Source: Microbacterium gorillae (GTDB lineage Bacteria; Actinomycetota; Actinomycetes; Actinomycetales; Microbacteriaceae). Taken from it: a DNA stretch of 64,000 nucleotides. Below, piece by piece: positions 10,494 through 19,155 of this stretch. The stretch covers positions 1 to 64,000 of the forward strand of contig NZ_LN648872.1 in the NCBI RefSeq assembly GCF_000826185.2, written 5' to 3'. Under the pieces are notes generated by a model that worked only from the letters and a program-made list of their open reading frames with translations, did no database searches and was not told where the DNA came from. The position numbers and the translations under genes were made by a program. Position 1 is the first letter of the stretch, and every line of letters begins with the position of its first letter.

Positions 10494-11720
10494 ATGAGCC
10501 CACTCCGTCCGCTGGATCAGTCCGCCAAACTCAAGAACGTTCTCTATGAGATCCGTGGAGCGGCACTGGCAGAGGCGGCACGGCTGGAGTCGGCCGGTCA
10601 CCAGGTCCTGAAGCTCAACACCGGCAATCCGGCCATCTTCGGGTTCGAGGCGCCGTATCAGATCGTCCGCGACATGATCGCGGCGGTGCCGACCTCGCAC
10701 GGCTACAGCGAGAGCCGCGGCATCCTCTCCGCACGGCGGGCGATCATCAGCCGTTATGAGGAGGTTCCGGGCTTCCCGCACATCGACCCGGACGACGTCT
10801 ACCTCGGCAACGGGGTGTCCGAGCTGATCACGATGGTGATGCAGGCGCTGCTGAACGAGGGCGACGAGGTGCTCGTCCCGGCCCCGGATTACCCGCTGTG
10901 GACCGCGATGACCTCCCTGGCCGGCGGCACGCCCGTCCACTACGTGTGTGACGAGGAGCAGGAGTGGCAGCCGGACCTGGAAGACATCCGGGCCAAGGTG
11001 ACGCCGAACACCAAGGCGATCGTCATCATCAACCCGAACAATCCCACGGGGGCGGTCTACTCGCGTGAGATCCTCGAGGGCATCGTGCAGATCGCACGGG
11101 AGAACTCGCTGCTGCTGCTCAGCGACGAGATCTATGACCGCATCCTCTACGACGACGCGGTGCACATCCCGACCGCGACGCTGGCGCCGGACCTGCTGTG
11201 CTTGACCTTCAACGGTCTGTCCAAGACCTACCGGGTCGCCGGCTACCGGTCCGGGTGGGTCGTCATCACCGGACCGAAGCGGCACGCGGCCGGATTCCTC
11301 GAAGGGATCACGCTGCTGGCGTCGACCCGGCTGTGCCCGAACGTCCCGGCACAGCACGCGGTGCAGGCCGCGCTGGACGGAGTGCAGACGATCAACGCGC
11401 TGATCGCGCCGTCCGGGCGATTGCATGAACAGCGGGACGTGACGTGGGAGGGCCTGAACGCCATCCCCGGGGTGTCCTGCGTGAAGCCCCGAGGCGCACT
11501 CTACGCGTTCCCGCGATTGGACCCCGAGGTGTACGAGATCCATGACGATCAGAAGTTCATCTACGATCTGCTCGTCGCCGAGCACATCCTGCTCGTGCAG
11601 GGCACCGGTTTCAACTGGCCGACGCCGGACCACTTCCGCGTCGTCACGCTTCCGGAGGCTCGAGTTCTCGGCGACGCCGTGGAACGCCTCGGGAACTTCC
11701 TCGCCGACTACAAGCAGTGA
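10494..11720 (+). CDS. alaA: Alanine/aspartate-type aminotransferase (PLP fold type I)
   Basis: 408 residues, close in pattern to E. coli AlaA (alanine aminotransferase, pyruvate + glutamate) and mycobacterial AspC. The PLP lysine is K244 in LSKTYRVAGYRSGW; NPNNPTGAVY and SDEIYDRILYD are the usual binding segments, and the C-terminal arginine for the substrate carboxylate lies in HFRVVTLP. The start has no ribosome site but a -10 box 6 bases upstream. Substrate choice between alanine and aspartate cannot be read from sequence; AlaA is the better match from the N-terminal MSPLRPLDQSAKLKNVLYEI region. Confidence 0.88.
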   Translation: MSPLRPLDQSAKLKNVLYEIRGAALAEAARLESAGHQVLKLNTGNPAIFGFEAPYQIVRDMIAAVPTSHGYSESRGILSARRAIISRYEEVPGFPHIDPDDVYLGNGVSELITMVMQALLNEGDEVLVPAPDYPLWTAMTSLAGGTPVHYVCDEEQEWQPDLEDIRAKVTPNTKAIVIINPNNPTGAVYSREILEGIVQIARENSLLLLSDEIYDRILYDDAVHIPTATLAPDLLCLTFNGLSKTYRVAGYRSGWVVITGPKRHAAGFLEGITLLASTRLCPNVPAQHAVQAALDGVQTINALIAPSGRLHEQRDVTWEGLNAIPGVSCVKPRGALYAFPRLDPEVYEIHDDQKFIYDLLVAEHILLVQGTGFNWPTPDHFRVVTLPEARVLGDAVERLGNFLADYKQ

Positions 11721-11725
11721 GCCCG

Positions 11726-11759
11726 CGTTCGTGCGGCCGCTCGCCCGGCCGCACGAACG
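11726..11759. terminator. Bidirectional terminator between convergent genes
   Basis: A perfect 14-base stem (CGTTCGTGCGGCCG) with a 6-base loop fills the gap between the aminotransferase stop and the stop of the convergent Rv3235-like gene. Confidence 0.85.
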
Positions 11760-12203
11760 TCACAGCAGGGCGAGTGATGTCGCGCGCCAGCGTCGGTCGA
11801 TGCCCTCCAATCGGATGGCGACGGCGCGGGTGCGCATCGGCGTCTGCACGATGACGACGCCCTCCACGACGCCGTCGGCAGGACTGGAGTGTCGCACGGA
11901 GGTGATGCGCTGGTGGGGGCGCACCGCCGCCATCCCGCGGGCGCTGCGAGCCCGCGCGGCGAGGTTCACCCGTGTCACCACGGACAGGAACGCCTCCTCG
12001 GCGAGCCAGCGAGCCAGCTGCTCCACTTCGCGAGCACCGGCGAGCGCTTCCAGCACACCCACCGTCAGATTGCGCAACAACGGCGTCGGGTCCGGGAGGT
12101 CGGCGTGGCCGGTCCGTTGTGGCGCGAAGAACTCCGAGATGTCGACTGCGCGTGCACCGGGCGCGACGCGCGCGTGATCATCAATGAGTGGTGTCGTGAC
12201 CAT
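11760..12203 (-). CDS. Rv3235-family protein (DUF6459)
   Basis: 147 residues. After a variable N-terminus of about 40 residues comes the conserved domain: helix with LTVGVLEALAGAREVEQLARW, then VNLAARARS, a RITSVRHSSP strand and a VVIVQTPMRTRAVAIRLEG segment. This matches the small actinobacterial family typified by Rv3235, which also sits close to secA1 and aroA in M. tuberculosis. No enzymatic motif is seen; the compact alpha+beta fold is cytoplasmic. GAGGAAGAAGG precedes the ATG. Confidence 0.8.
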   Translation of the reverse strand: MVTTPLIDDHARVAPGARAVDISEFFAPQRTGHADLPDPTPLLRNLTVGVLEALAGAREVEQLARWLAEEAFLSVVTRVNLAARARSARGMAAVRPHQRITSVRHSSPADGVVEGVVIVQTPMRTRAVAIRLEGIDRRWRATSLALL

Positions 12204-12316
12204 CCTTCTTCCTCATCGGGTCGGGACCGCGGAGTGAGTGAATCACGCGCGTTCAGACCGGTCAAAGGTTTGTGAGCGAACTGGGGATATCTCTCATGGG
12301 ATCTCCGTGTTCGCCC

Positions 12317-12322
12317 TAGCGT
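12317..12322 (+). promoter_or_regulatory. -10 box TAGCGT, leaderless-type promoter
   Basis: The hexamer ends 7 bases before the ATG at 12330. Confidence 0.5.
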
Positions 12323-12329
12323 CGCCGGG

Positions 12330-12923
12330 ATGCAGTGGGACGACTTCTTCGCGGGGCTCGAGGGACAGCTCGCGGCCGAGTGGGAGGCCGAGCGTGCAGC
12401 GCTCGCCTCGGAGACGGAGCGGTTGCGAGTGGCCGCGTTGGAGCTGCGCACGCGGCTGGCTGCGGTGGCGGCCGAGTACGCCCCGCTCAGCCTGGACAGC
12501 GCGGCCGGGACGGTGCGCGGCACGTTGCGGGTGGTCGGCGCGGACTGGGTCGGGCTGGAGGACGCACCCGGAAGGCTGACCGCGGTACCGCTGCGTGCCG
12601 TGCGCGGTGTGGGCCTGACCCACCCGGCGCTGCTGCGCAGCACGATGCCGGTACCGACCGAGCCGTTGCGGGAGCGGTTCACGTTCGGATTCCTCGCCCG
12701 AGACCTCGCGCGGCGTCGGCTGCCCGTGCGCGTCACGGTCGACGGCGGATCGGTGCTCTCGGGGACGATCGATCGAGCGGGCCGAGACCACATCGACGTG
12801 GCCCTGCACGACCCCGATCGTCCGAGGCGAGCGGCGGAGGTGACCGGTTACCGGATCATTCCGGTCGCCGCGATCGCGCACGTCCGGATCGAGGATGCGG
12901 ACCGGATCGCGCTCACCGGTTGA
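12330..12923 (+). CDS. Hypothetical protein, Microbacteriaceae type
   Basis: 197 residues in two parts. Residues 1-50 form a charged amphipathic helix or coiled coil (DDFFAGLEGQLAAEWEAERA and following). Residues 55-195 look like repeated small beta-barrel strands: GTLRVVGADWVGLEDAPG and, again, VTVDGGSVLSGTIDRAGRD followed by IPVAAIAHVRIE, a spacing that resembles Sm-like or PRC-barrel-like modules. No catalytic residues are evident. Its stop is directly next to the stop of the convergent HTH gene (TGATCA). I do not know a function. Confidence 0.75.
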   Translation: MQWDDFFAGLEGQLAAEWEAERAALASETERLRVAALELRTRLAAVAAEYAPLSLDSAAGTVRGTLRVVGADWVGLEDAPGRLTAVPLRAVRGVGLTHPALLRSTMPVPTEPLRERFTFGFLARDLARRRLPVRVTVDGGSVLSGTIDRAGRDHIDVALHDPDRPRRAAEVTGYRIIPVAAIAHVRIEDADRIALTG

Positions 12924-13193
12924 TCACTCCGGATCGCGGCCGCCCCACAGCTCCGGGAAGCTCGCCGCGTTGGACTGGTGCCACAGGGCGATCCGTCGCG
13001 CCTCCTCGCGCTGATCATCGAGATAGTCCGCGACGCTGGCCTCGGCGATCCGCCAGTGCGAGGCGGTGCCGAGGCGGGCACCGCGCAATCGTCCCTCGCG
13101 TACGAGGGCGATCACCTCGTCCACGTCGAGGCTGAGCAGCTCCGCCACCTGGGCGGGGGAGACGTGACGCTCGGGTCCGGTCGCCTCGATCAT
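12924..13193 (-). CDS. Helix-turn-helix protein, excisionase/MerR-like
   Basis: 89 residues. Residues 10-55 hold a winged HTH of the excisionase type: VSPAQVAELLSLDVDEVIAL, then REGRLRGARLGTASHWRI and a helix AEASVADYLDDQ. The rest is a short Arg-rich helix. The start at 13193 is chosen because the HTH begins there and CATAAT ends 6 bases upstream; the frame continues further upstream without family features. A likely role is DNA binding, with target unknown; related small HTH proteins accompany chromosome maintenance genes in actinobacteria. Confidence 0.8.
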   Translation of the reverse strand: MIEATGPERHVSPAQVAELLSLDVDEVIALVREGRLRGARLGTASHWRIAEASVADYLDDQREEARRIALWHQSNAASFPELWGGRDPE

Positions 13194-13329
13194 GCCCTCA
13201 TTATGGTCCGCGCTCCGGGGCGCGCAACCGCCTCGAGGGTGCCGTGTGGATAAGGACCATTCGCTCCGCGGCGGGATCGCATGTGGACAGCCGGACCGGT
13301 CGCGGCCGGGGTGTGCTTGCATCCACGAC

Positions 13330-13926
13330 ATGTCCCCGCGAACCCCTGGAATCCTCACTGACGCACGCTTCTTCATCGGTATCGGCCTGGTCGCCGTGAG
13401 CATCGCGGGGGTGTGGGGCGTCGTGAGCGCAGCGCGAACGACGGTCACCTTCGCCGTGGCGGGCGGCGCGCTCGTGCCCGGACAGCATCTGGCGCGAAGT
13501 GATGTCGCGGAGGTCGAGGCGGCGCTCGGTGCGCGCGCTGACGCCTACCTGAGGCCCGACGAGATCCCGGACGACGCGGTGCTCACTCGCACCGTCGGCG
13601 CCGGCGAACTGATCCCGCGCGACGCGATCGGGGACGCGACGACGCAGCGCACGACGACCGTCGTCGTCTCCAGTGCGGTGGCGCTGCCCTCGTCCGTCGA
13701 AGTCGGCACCACGGTGGACGTGTGGGCCAGCGTGGTGTCATCGGACGAGCGGACGGCACCGAGCGTGCTGGTCTCGGACGCCGTGGTGGCACGGGTCGGC
13801 GAGACGGCGGCGGTGCGCGGCGGGACGGACGTCGAGCTCGTCGTCCCCCGCGACGCCGTGTCGGACGTGCTCGCGGCGACATCCGGCGAGGCCGTCATCT
13901 CCGTCGTCCCGGCGGCCGGGTCATGA
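13330..13926 (+). CDS. SAF-domain membrane protein (CpaB/RcpC-like)
   Basis: 198 residues: a single N-terminal membrane helix (about 14-36, FFIGIGLVAVSIAGVWGVVS) followed by an external SAF domain (about 45-115, with VPGQHLARSDV and GAGELIPRDAI) and a second beta-rich part. The SAF fold occurs in CpaB/RcpC proteins of Flp/Tad pili. ATG at 13330 is chosen at the start of the helix; upstream in-frame sequence is not protein-like. It overlaps the next gene by 4 bases (ATGA). No pilin, secretin or TadA gene is nearby, so a pilus role is doubtful. Confidence 0.8.
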   Translation: MSPRTPGILTDARFFIGIGLVAVSIAGVWGVVSAARTTVTFAVAGGALVPGQHLARSDVAEVEAALGARADAYLRPDEIPDDAVLTRTVGAGELIPRDAIGDATTQRTTTVVVSSAVALPSSVEVGTTVDVWASVVSSDERTAPSVLVSDAVVARVGETAAVRGGTDVELVVPRDAVSDVLAATSGEAVISVVPAAGS

Positions 13927-15146
13927 CGCGGCAGATCGGGCTGGCGGTACCGGACGGCGGCGCCCTGGCAGCCGAGTTCCACGACCTCGGCCTCGCCGTT
14001 CGGCGGATGGATGTCGACGAACTGTCGACGGCGGCCCTCGACTCGCTCGCGGTGCTCGTCATCCCTGCGACGGCCACAGTCCTCACCGCCACCCTCGTCG
14101 CAGCGTGCGACCGCGCCGCGGTCCGGGTCGTGCCTCTGGCGGAGGGGCAGCGCGGTGCGGCGCTCGCGACCTCGTTCGGCCTCACCGCCGTGTCGGAGAT
14201 CACTGCGCAGGCGATCCTGTCCGCTCTGCGCGCGGCGCCGGCGGCGCCGGGTCCCCGTCCGCCGGCGCGGGTGATCGCGGTATGGGGTCCGCCGGGGGCG
14301 CCGGGCCGGACCACGGTGGCGGTCTCGCTCGCCGCCGAACTCGCCCGCGGAGGGCGCTCGAGCGCTCTCGTCGACGCGGACACGCACGCGCCCGCGGTCG
14401 CGCAGTTGCTCGGTCTCTCCGATGACGGACCGGGCTTCGCGGCCGCGTGTCGGCAGGCCGGGCGAGGCCTGCTGGATCGGACCGAGTACGCGCGCATCGT
14501 CGCGCACGTCGCCGCTGCCGGCACCGCGCTCGAGGTGCTCGTCGGGTTGAACCGTCCGGCACGTTGGCCGGAGCTTCGCGGTGATCGTGTGCGTGGCGCG
14601 TTGCAGGCGATGCGCGGGTGGACGGACCACGTCGTCGTCGACGTCGCCGCCCCGTTGGAAGCGGACGAGGCCATCGTCACCGACCTCGACGACGGGCCGT
14701 GCCGGAACGCCGCGAGCCGCGCCGTCCTCACCGCCGCCGACACCGTGGTCGCGGTGGTGGGGGCGGATGCCGTGGCTCTCGCCCGCGCCGTGCGTTCCCT
14801 GGCCGAGTTGCGCGAGCTCGCCCCCGCCGCCGACGTCCGGGTGGTGGTGGACCGCTTCCGTTCGCGCGCCATCGGAGTGGACGCGCGCGGGCAGATCCGG
14901 CGCACGCTCGAACGGTTCGCGGATGTCCCCGCCCCGCTGTTCCTGCCGGATGATCCGGTTCTGCACGACCGCGCGATGCTGCACGCGATCCCGGCTGTGG
15001 CGCTGGCGCCTCGGTCCGCCTACGCCGCCGGGATCCGCCGACTGGCAGCCGCGGTCGCGCCGGTGGATGCTCCGGCGCCCGCCCGGGTCGAGCGGGGGAG
15101 CCGACGCCGTGCGCGCGGGCGGGAGGCGGTCCTCGCGACGCCGTAG
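13923..15146 (+). CDS. CpaE/TadZ-like P-loop ATPase (MinD superfamily)
   Basis: 407 residues. Residues 1-100 resemble a degenerate receiver-like domain; from about 115 comes a deviant Walker A, GPPGAPGRTTVA, in which Arg takes the place of the usual Lys, then ALVDADTHAPAVAQLLG, typical of MinD/CpaE proteins with membrane or pole localisation roles. The C-terminus (APAPARVERGSRRRARGR) is strongly basic. It is translationally coupled to the SAF protein. The pair looks like a cut-down Tad module; a role in envelope assembly or localisation is inference. Confidence 0.8.
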   Translation: MTRQIGLAVPDGGALAAEFHDLGLAVRRMDVDELSTAALDSLAVLVIPATATVLTATLVAACDRAAVRVVPLAEGQRGAALATSFGLTAVSEITAQAILSALRAAPAAPGPRPPARVIAVWGPPGAPGRTTVAVSLAAELARGGRSSALVDADTHAPAVAQLLGLSDDGPGFAAACRQAGRGLLDRTEYARIVAHVAAAGTALEVLVGLNRPARWPELRGDRVRGALQAMRGWTDHVVVDVAAPLEADEAIVTDLDDGPCRNAASRAVLTAADTVVAVVGADAVALARAVRSLAELRELAPAADVRVVVDRFRSRAIGVDARGQIRRTLERFADVPAPLFLPDDPVLHDRAMLHAIPAVALAPRSAYAAGIRRLAAAVAPVDAPAPARVERGSRRRARGREAVLATP

Positions 15147-15149
15147 GCT
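15144..15149 (+). promoter_or_regulatory. -10 box TAGGCT, leaderless-type promoter of pdtaS
   Basis: TAGGCT overlaps the stop codon of the CpaE-like gene and ends 6 bases before the GTG at 15156. Confidence 0.6.
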
Positions 15150-15155
15150 AACGGG

Positions 15156-16649
15156 GTGTCGACACTCTCAGACCTCGTGTACGCCCAGGGCCGCGCCGAT
15201 GACGCCGACGTGGAATGGCTGCACCGTCTCGCCGGCGATGGCCAGCTCCTTGCCGACCTCGCGTTCGCGGACATCGTCATCTGGGTGCCGACGCCCGAGG
15301 ACACGTTCATCGCGGTGGCCCACACGCGCCCCGGCGGCGCGGCGACGCTGTTCTACCGCGACATCGTCGGCGACACCGTTCGGCCGCAGTGGTTCACGCA
15401 GGTTCGGGAGGCCTTCAACTCGGCGATGATCGTGGATTCGTCCTCGCCGGACTGGTTCGAGGAGACCCCGACCCGCGTGCGGGCCGTCCCGATCGTCCGG
15501 GAGCGGAGCCGCGCCGGGGCACAGCCGACCGTCATCGGTGTGCTGACCCGGCACACCAACCTCGGTGAAGCGCGCACGCCGTCGCGGCAGCAGATCACCT
15601 TCAACGACTGCGCGGACGACCTGTTCGCGATGATCAGCGCCGGGGACTTCCCGGACCTGGACGCGCCCACCTCGCCGCGGCGCGGCGCTCCGCGCGCGTC
15701 CGACGGCCTCATCCGCCTGGACGTGGACGGCATCGCGACCTTCGCCAGCCCGAATGCGCTGTCCGCCTTCAACCGCATGGGCTTCGATGACGAGCTGGAG
15801 GGGGAGCCGCTCGTCGAGGTCGTCGGTCAGCTCGTCCCGGCGTCGCGTCAGGTCGACGAGTCGCTGCCCGTCGTGGTCACCGGACGCGCACCGTGGCGCG
15901 CCGACATCGAGGCGCGTGGCGTCACGGTGTCCCTGCGTGCGATCCCGCTGAAGGACCACGGCACCCGCATCGGTGCCATCATCCTGTGCCGTGACGTGTC
16001 CGAGCTCCGCCACCAGGAGCAGGAGCTGATCACCAAGGACGCCACGATCCGCGAGATCCACCACCGCGTCAAGAACAACCTTCAGACGGTGTCGTCGCTG
16101 CTGCGCATCCAGGCGCGGCGCACGCACTCCGAGGAGGCCCGCGATGCTCTCACCCAGGCGATGCGTCGGGTGGCCTCGATCGCCATCGTCCACGACACCC
16201 TGGCCAGCGGTCTCACGCAGAACGTGGACTTCGATGAGGTGTTTACGCGCGTGCTGAAGCTGGTCGCGGAGGTCGCCGCGGGAGCCGGGACGCGGGTCCA
16301 TCCCAAGGTCACCGGTGAGTTCGGCAAGCTGCCGAGCGAGTACGCCACGCCGCTCGCGCTCGCCCTCACGGAACTGGTCACGAACGCCGTCGAGCACGGT
16401 CTCGCCGGCGTCGAAGAGGGCGAGGTCGAGATCATCGCCGAGCGCAGTCCGGACCTGCTCGAGGTGCGCGTGCGCGACAACGGCGGCGGGCTTCCGGAAG
16501 GACAGGTCGGCCGCGGCCTCGGGACGCAGATCGTCCGCACGCTGATCCAGGGCGAGCTCAGCGGCACGATCGACTGGCACACGCTCGTCGGCTCGGGCAC
16601 GGAGGTCACGATCGACATCCCGATGCGTTGGATCGCCCCCGGCGCCTGA
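15156..16649 (+). CDS. pdtaS: PdtaS-like sensor histidine kinase
   Basis: 497 residues, soluble. An N-terminal GAF-like domain (about 1-150) and a PAS domain (about 185-285) precede a HisKA_2 dimerisation domain with phospho-acceptor His at about 302 (EIHHRVKNNLQTVSSLL) and a HATPase with N-box LTELVTNAVEHG and G-boxes RDNGGGLP and GRGLGTQIV. This is the PdtaS architecture; its partner PdtaR is an ANTAR RNA-binding antiterminator, not in this window. In M. tuberculosis pdtaS (Rv3220c) is next to whiB1 (Rv3219), as here. GTG start with a -10 box 6 bases upstream. Confidence 0.92.
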   Translation: MSTLSDLVYAQGRADDADVEWLHRLAGDGQLLADLAFADIVIWVPTPEDTFIAVAHTRPGGAATLFYRDIVGDTVRPQWFTQVREAFNSAMIVDSSSPDWFEETPTRVRAVPIVRERSRAGAQPTVIGVLTRHTNLGEARTPSRQQITFNDCADDLFAMISAGDFPDLDAPTSPRRGAPRASDGLIRLDVDGIATFASPNALSAFNRMGFDDELEGEPLVEVVGQLVPASRQVDESLPVVVTGRAPWRADIEARGVTVSLRAIPLKDHGTRIGAIILCRDVSELRHQEQELITKDATIREIHHRVKNNLQTVSSLLRIQARRTHSEEARDALTQAMRRVASIAIVHDTLASGLTQNVDFDEVFTRVLKLVAEVAAGAGTRVHPKVTGEFGKLPSEYATPLALALTELVTNAVEHGLAGVEEGEVEIIAERSPDLLEVRVRDNGGGLPEGQVGRGLGTQIVRTLIQGELSGTIDWHTLVGSGTEVTIDIPMRWIAPGA

Positions 16650-16660
16650 CCCGCAGACAC

Positions 16661-16730
16661 GCGAAACACCCGGGCACGTCCGAGAACCCCCGCATTGCGC
16701 GGTGTCTCGGACGTGCCCGGGTGTTTCGGG
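16661..16730. repeat. Intergenic palindromic repeat, copy 2
   Basis: Perfect 23-base arms (16663-16685 and 16705-16727; left arm starts GAAACACCCGGGCACGTC) enclose a 19-base centre with CCGCATTGCGCGG. It lies between the convergent pdtaS and whiB1 genes, 13 bases after one stop and 8 before the other, so it can serve as terminator for both. Confidence 0.92.
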
Positions 16731-16735
16731 AGGAA

Positions 16736-16984
16736 TCAGGAAGCGCGGCGCGCGCGAGCGGCGCGACGCTTCAGGGCGCGACGCTCGTCCTCGCTGAGTC
16801 CGCCCCACACACCCGAGTCCTGACCGGTCTCGAGGGCGTACTGCAGGCAGATCTCCGTCACCGTGCAGCGCGCGCAGACGGACTTGGCCTTCTCGATCTG
16901 GTCAACGGCGGGTCCGGTGTTTCCGACCGGGAAGAACAGCTCCGGGTCGACCGTGAGGCAGGCGGCTTTGTCGCGCCAATCCAT
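16736..16984 (-). CDS. whiB1: WhiB1-type iron-sulfur transcriptional regulator
   Basis: 82 residues with the four cluster cysteines C9, C37, C40 and C46 (C-x27-C-x2-C-x5-C), the GVWGG turn at about residues 61-65, and a basic C-terminus (RALKRRAARARR) for DNA binding. WhiB1 binds a [4Fe-4S] cluster, senses nitric oxide and interacts with the housekeeping sigma factor. The ATG at 16984 has AAGGAGC upstream; an upstream in-frame extension is rejected because WhiB1 proteins start MDWR. The leader is at least tens of bases long, unlike its leaderless neighbours. Confidence 0.95.
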   Translation of the reverse strand: MDWRDKAACLTVDPELFFPVGNTGPAVDQIEKAKSVCARCTVTEICLQYALETGQDSGVWGGLSEDERRALKRRAARARRAS

Positions 16985-17230
16985 GTTTAGGTGCTCCTTG
17001 GATGAGTGGGTGTGGGGTGTCCCCGGGCCTTTGCACAGCGAAGGTCTCTCGGGTCGGATACCCTGTGTATGACGAGCCGAAACGCTCGCCCCACGCCGCT
17101 GTGGGAGCACATGGCATGTCCAATGCTTCCATGAATCGGCGGGTGAATCAAGGGTTAATTGATTCTCACCCCCTTCCGGAGGGGGCCGGGCGGCCTCGTC
17201 CGATCGCTCAGGAAAGAGTCAGACCAACCC
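16985..17230. other. Intergenic region between whiB1 and a membrane protein gene
   Basis: 246 bases that must hold the whiB1 promoter (minus strand) and the promoter of the next gene. I see no clear -35/-10 pair for either, and no CRP-type TGTGA-N6-TCACA site. A hairpin CCCCCT-N5-AGGGGG lies at 17169-17185 just after an AT-rich patch (GGTTAATTGATTC). Confidence 0.5.
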
Positions 17231-17617
17231 ATGCGACTGCATCCACTCGCCCTCATCGCCGCGGTCATCGTCGCTCTCGAAGGCGTGCTGATTCTGATCT
17301 ACGCCGGGGTGCAGCTGCTCGACCTCATCGGCGGTGGTGCGGCCGAGGTCCCCACGGCGATCGCCCTGCTGGCGCTGACCGCGGTGTTCGGTGTCGGAAT
17401 GCTGGCGCTCGCGTACGGCATCGCCAGGGAACGCACCTGGGGTCGCTCGGGTGGCATCGTGATGCAGATCCTGCTCGCGAGCGTGGGGCTCATGCTGCCC
17501 GCGGTGTTCGAGGTGCCCGGGTGGGTGGCCGTTCTGGTCGTGGCTCCGGCGGTCGTGGCGTTCGCGCTCATCCTCATCGCATCCCGGCGTGCGCCGGAGG
17601 ACGCGGACGAGCGCTGA
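17231..17617 (+). CDS. Small integral membrane protein, unknown
   Basis: 128 residues with four hydrophobic helices (about 4-34, 39-62, 72-94, 96-116) and a charged C-terminal tail (RRAPEDADER). ATG at 17231 is chosen because the first helix follows directly; AGGAAAG lies about 14 bases upstream, rather far. Only three bases separate its stop from the stop of convergent bcp. No motif suggests a function. Confidence 0.75.
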   Translation: MRLHPLALIAAVIVALEGVLILIYAGVQLLDLIGGGAAEVPTAIALLALTAVFGVGMLALAYGIARERTWGRSGGIVMQILLASVGLMLPAVFEVPGWVAVLVVAPAVVAFALILIASRRAPEDADER

Positions 17618-17620
17618 CGC

Positions 17621-18091
17621 TCAGCCTTCGAGCCCGACGGCCTTGAGCACGCGACCGACGTGTCCGGTGGCGCGCACGTTGTACATCGCGTCCTCGATGA
17701 CACCGTCGGCGTCGATCACGAACGTCGAACGGATCACGCCCTCGTACGTCTTGCCGTAGTTCTTCTTCTCGCCCCAGACGCCGTACGCATCCATCACGGC
17801 GTGGTCGGCGTCGCTGACCAGGGTGAAGGGCAACGCGTCCCGGTCGCGGAACGTCGCGAGCTTGCCGATCGGGTCGGGGGAGACCCCGATCACGGTGAAG
17901 CCGGCGGCCTGCAGGCGGGTCCACGAGTCGCGGAAATCGCAGGCCTCCGTCGTGCACCCGGGCGTCATGGCGGCCGGGTAGAAGTACAGCACCACGCGCG
18001 TACCGCGCAGGGCGGACAGCGACACGGCGTTGCCGTCCTGATCGGGCAGAGTGAAATCGGGGGCCGGGGTTCCGGGCTCGAGACGCGTCAT
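17621..18091 (-). CDS. bcp: Thioredoxin-dependent peroxiredoxin, BCP/PrxQ type
   Basis: 156 residues with peroxidatic C46 and resolving C51 in TPGCTTEACDF, the spacing of BCP/PrxQ enzymes that reduce hydroperoxides with thioredoxin. The YFYPAAMTPGC strand-loop and the conserved FVIDADGVI near the end complete the fold. TAGGCT ends 6 bases before the ATG, so it has its own promoter although it follows rsgA by only 20 bases. Confidence 0.96.
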   Translation of the reverse strand: MTRLEPGTPAPDFTLPDQDGNAVSLSALRGTRVVLYFYPAAMTPGCTTEACDFRDSWTRLQAAGFTVIGVSPDPIGKLATFRDRDALPFTLVSDADHAVMDAYGVWGEKKNYGKTYEGVIRSTFVIDADGVIEDAMYNVRATGHVGRVLKAVGLEG

Positions 18092-18097
18092 GGCACC

Positions 18098-18103
18098 AGC
18101 CTA
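18098..18103 (-). promoter_or_regulatory. -10 box TAGGCT, leaderless-type promoter of bcp
   Basis: On the minus strand the hexamer ends 6 bases before the bcp ATG. It lies in the 20-base gap after rsgA. Confidence 0.6.
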
Positions 18104-18111
18104 CTGACGCC

Positions 18112-19155
18112 CTAGTGCTCGAACGTCTCCAGCAGACGCTGCAGGGACTCCAGACGGGCGCGCTGCGCGTCCGTCATCTCGCCGTCCGTGGCGGCCTCGT
18201 TGAGCGCGCAGTCGGGGGCGTCGGGCAGGTGCGTGCACCCGCGGGGGCAGTTCTCCGCGATGCCCTCGAGGTCGGTGAAGGACTTCAGGATGTTCGCCGG
18301 ATTCACGTGGCCGAGCCCGAACGAACGGACACCCGGGGTGTCGATGACCCAGCCGGAACCGTCCGCGCCGCGGAAGCGCAGCGAGATGGTCGAAGACGAC
18401 GTGTGGCGGCCGCGACCCGTGACGTCATTCACATGGCCGGTCGCCCGCCCCGCGCCGGGGACCAACGCGTTCACCAGGGTCGATTTGCCGACGCCGGAGT
18501 GGCCGACGAACACCGTGGTGTGTCCGACGAGGGCGGCCCCGATCTCGGCGAGGGGCACCTCATCGCGGGAGCTGGTGAAGACCTGCAGATCGTCCAGGTC
18601 GGTGAAGTGCGACAGGAACGCGGCGGGGTCGGCGAGGTCGGCCTTGGTGACCACGAGAAGTGGCGCGATCCCGGCGTCCAGGGCGGCGACCAGATAACGA
18701 TCGACGAGCCGTGCGCGCGGCTCCGGATCGGCGGCTGCGACGACGATCAGCATCTGGTCGGCGTTGGCCACGATGACGCGCTCGACCTGGTCGGTGTCAT
18801 CGGCGCTGCGACGCAGCAGGGAGGTGCGCTCCTCGATCCCGACGATGCGCGCGAGCGTTCCGTCGGCTCCGGAGGTGTCGCCGACGACGCGCGCGCGGTC
18901 GCCGTTGACGATCGCGGTGCCGCGCATCTCTCGGGCGCGTGAGGCCAGGACCGTCCGCTCGTCGGGCCGATCCTCGGCGAGGAGAACGGTGTAGCGACCG
19001 CGATCCACGGCGATCACGCGTCCGACGACGGCATCCTCGTGCGCGGGGCGGCGCTTCGTGCGTGGGCGATTGGCCTTCGGGTTCGGACGGACCCGGATGT
19101 CCGACTCGTCGAAGTCGGATTCGTCGTCGTCGTCGAAATCGGTGAGCCAGCTCAC
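18112..19155 (-). CDS. rsgA: Ribosome small-subunit GTPase RsgA
   Basis: 347 residues: acidic N-terminal tail (DFDDDDESDFDESD), OB domain, then a circularly permuted GTPase in which G4 (TKADL) precedes G1 (GHSGVGKS) and G3 (DTPG), and a C-terminal zinc site ENCPRGCTHLPDAPDC. RsgA acts in late 30S maturation. Its ATG overlaps the aroA stop by 4 bases, so aroA and rsgA are coupled, the same order as Rv3227-Rv3228 of M. tuberculosis as I remember it. Confidence 0.96.
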   Translation of the reverse strand: MSWLTDFDDDDESDFDESDIRVRPNPKANRPRTKRRPAHEDAVVGRVIAVDRGRYTVLLAEDRPDERTVLASRAREMRGTAIVNGDRARVVGDTSGADGTLARIVGIEERTSLLRRSADDTDQVERVIVANADQMLIVVAAADPEPRARLVDRYLVAALDAGIAPLLVVTKADLADPAAFLSHFTDLDDLQVFTSSRDEVPLAEIGAALVGHTTVFVGHSGVGKSTLVNALVPGAGRATGHVNDVTGRGRHTSSSTISLRFRGADGSGWVIDTPGVRSFGLGHVNPANILKSFTDLEGIAENCPRGCTHLPDAPDCALNEAATDGEMTDAQRARLESLQRLLETFEH

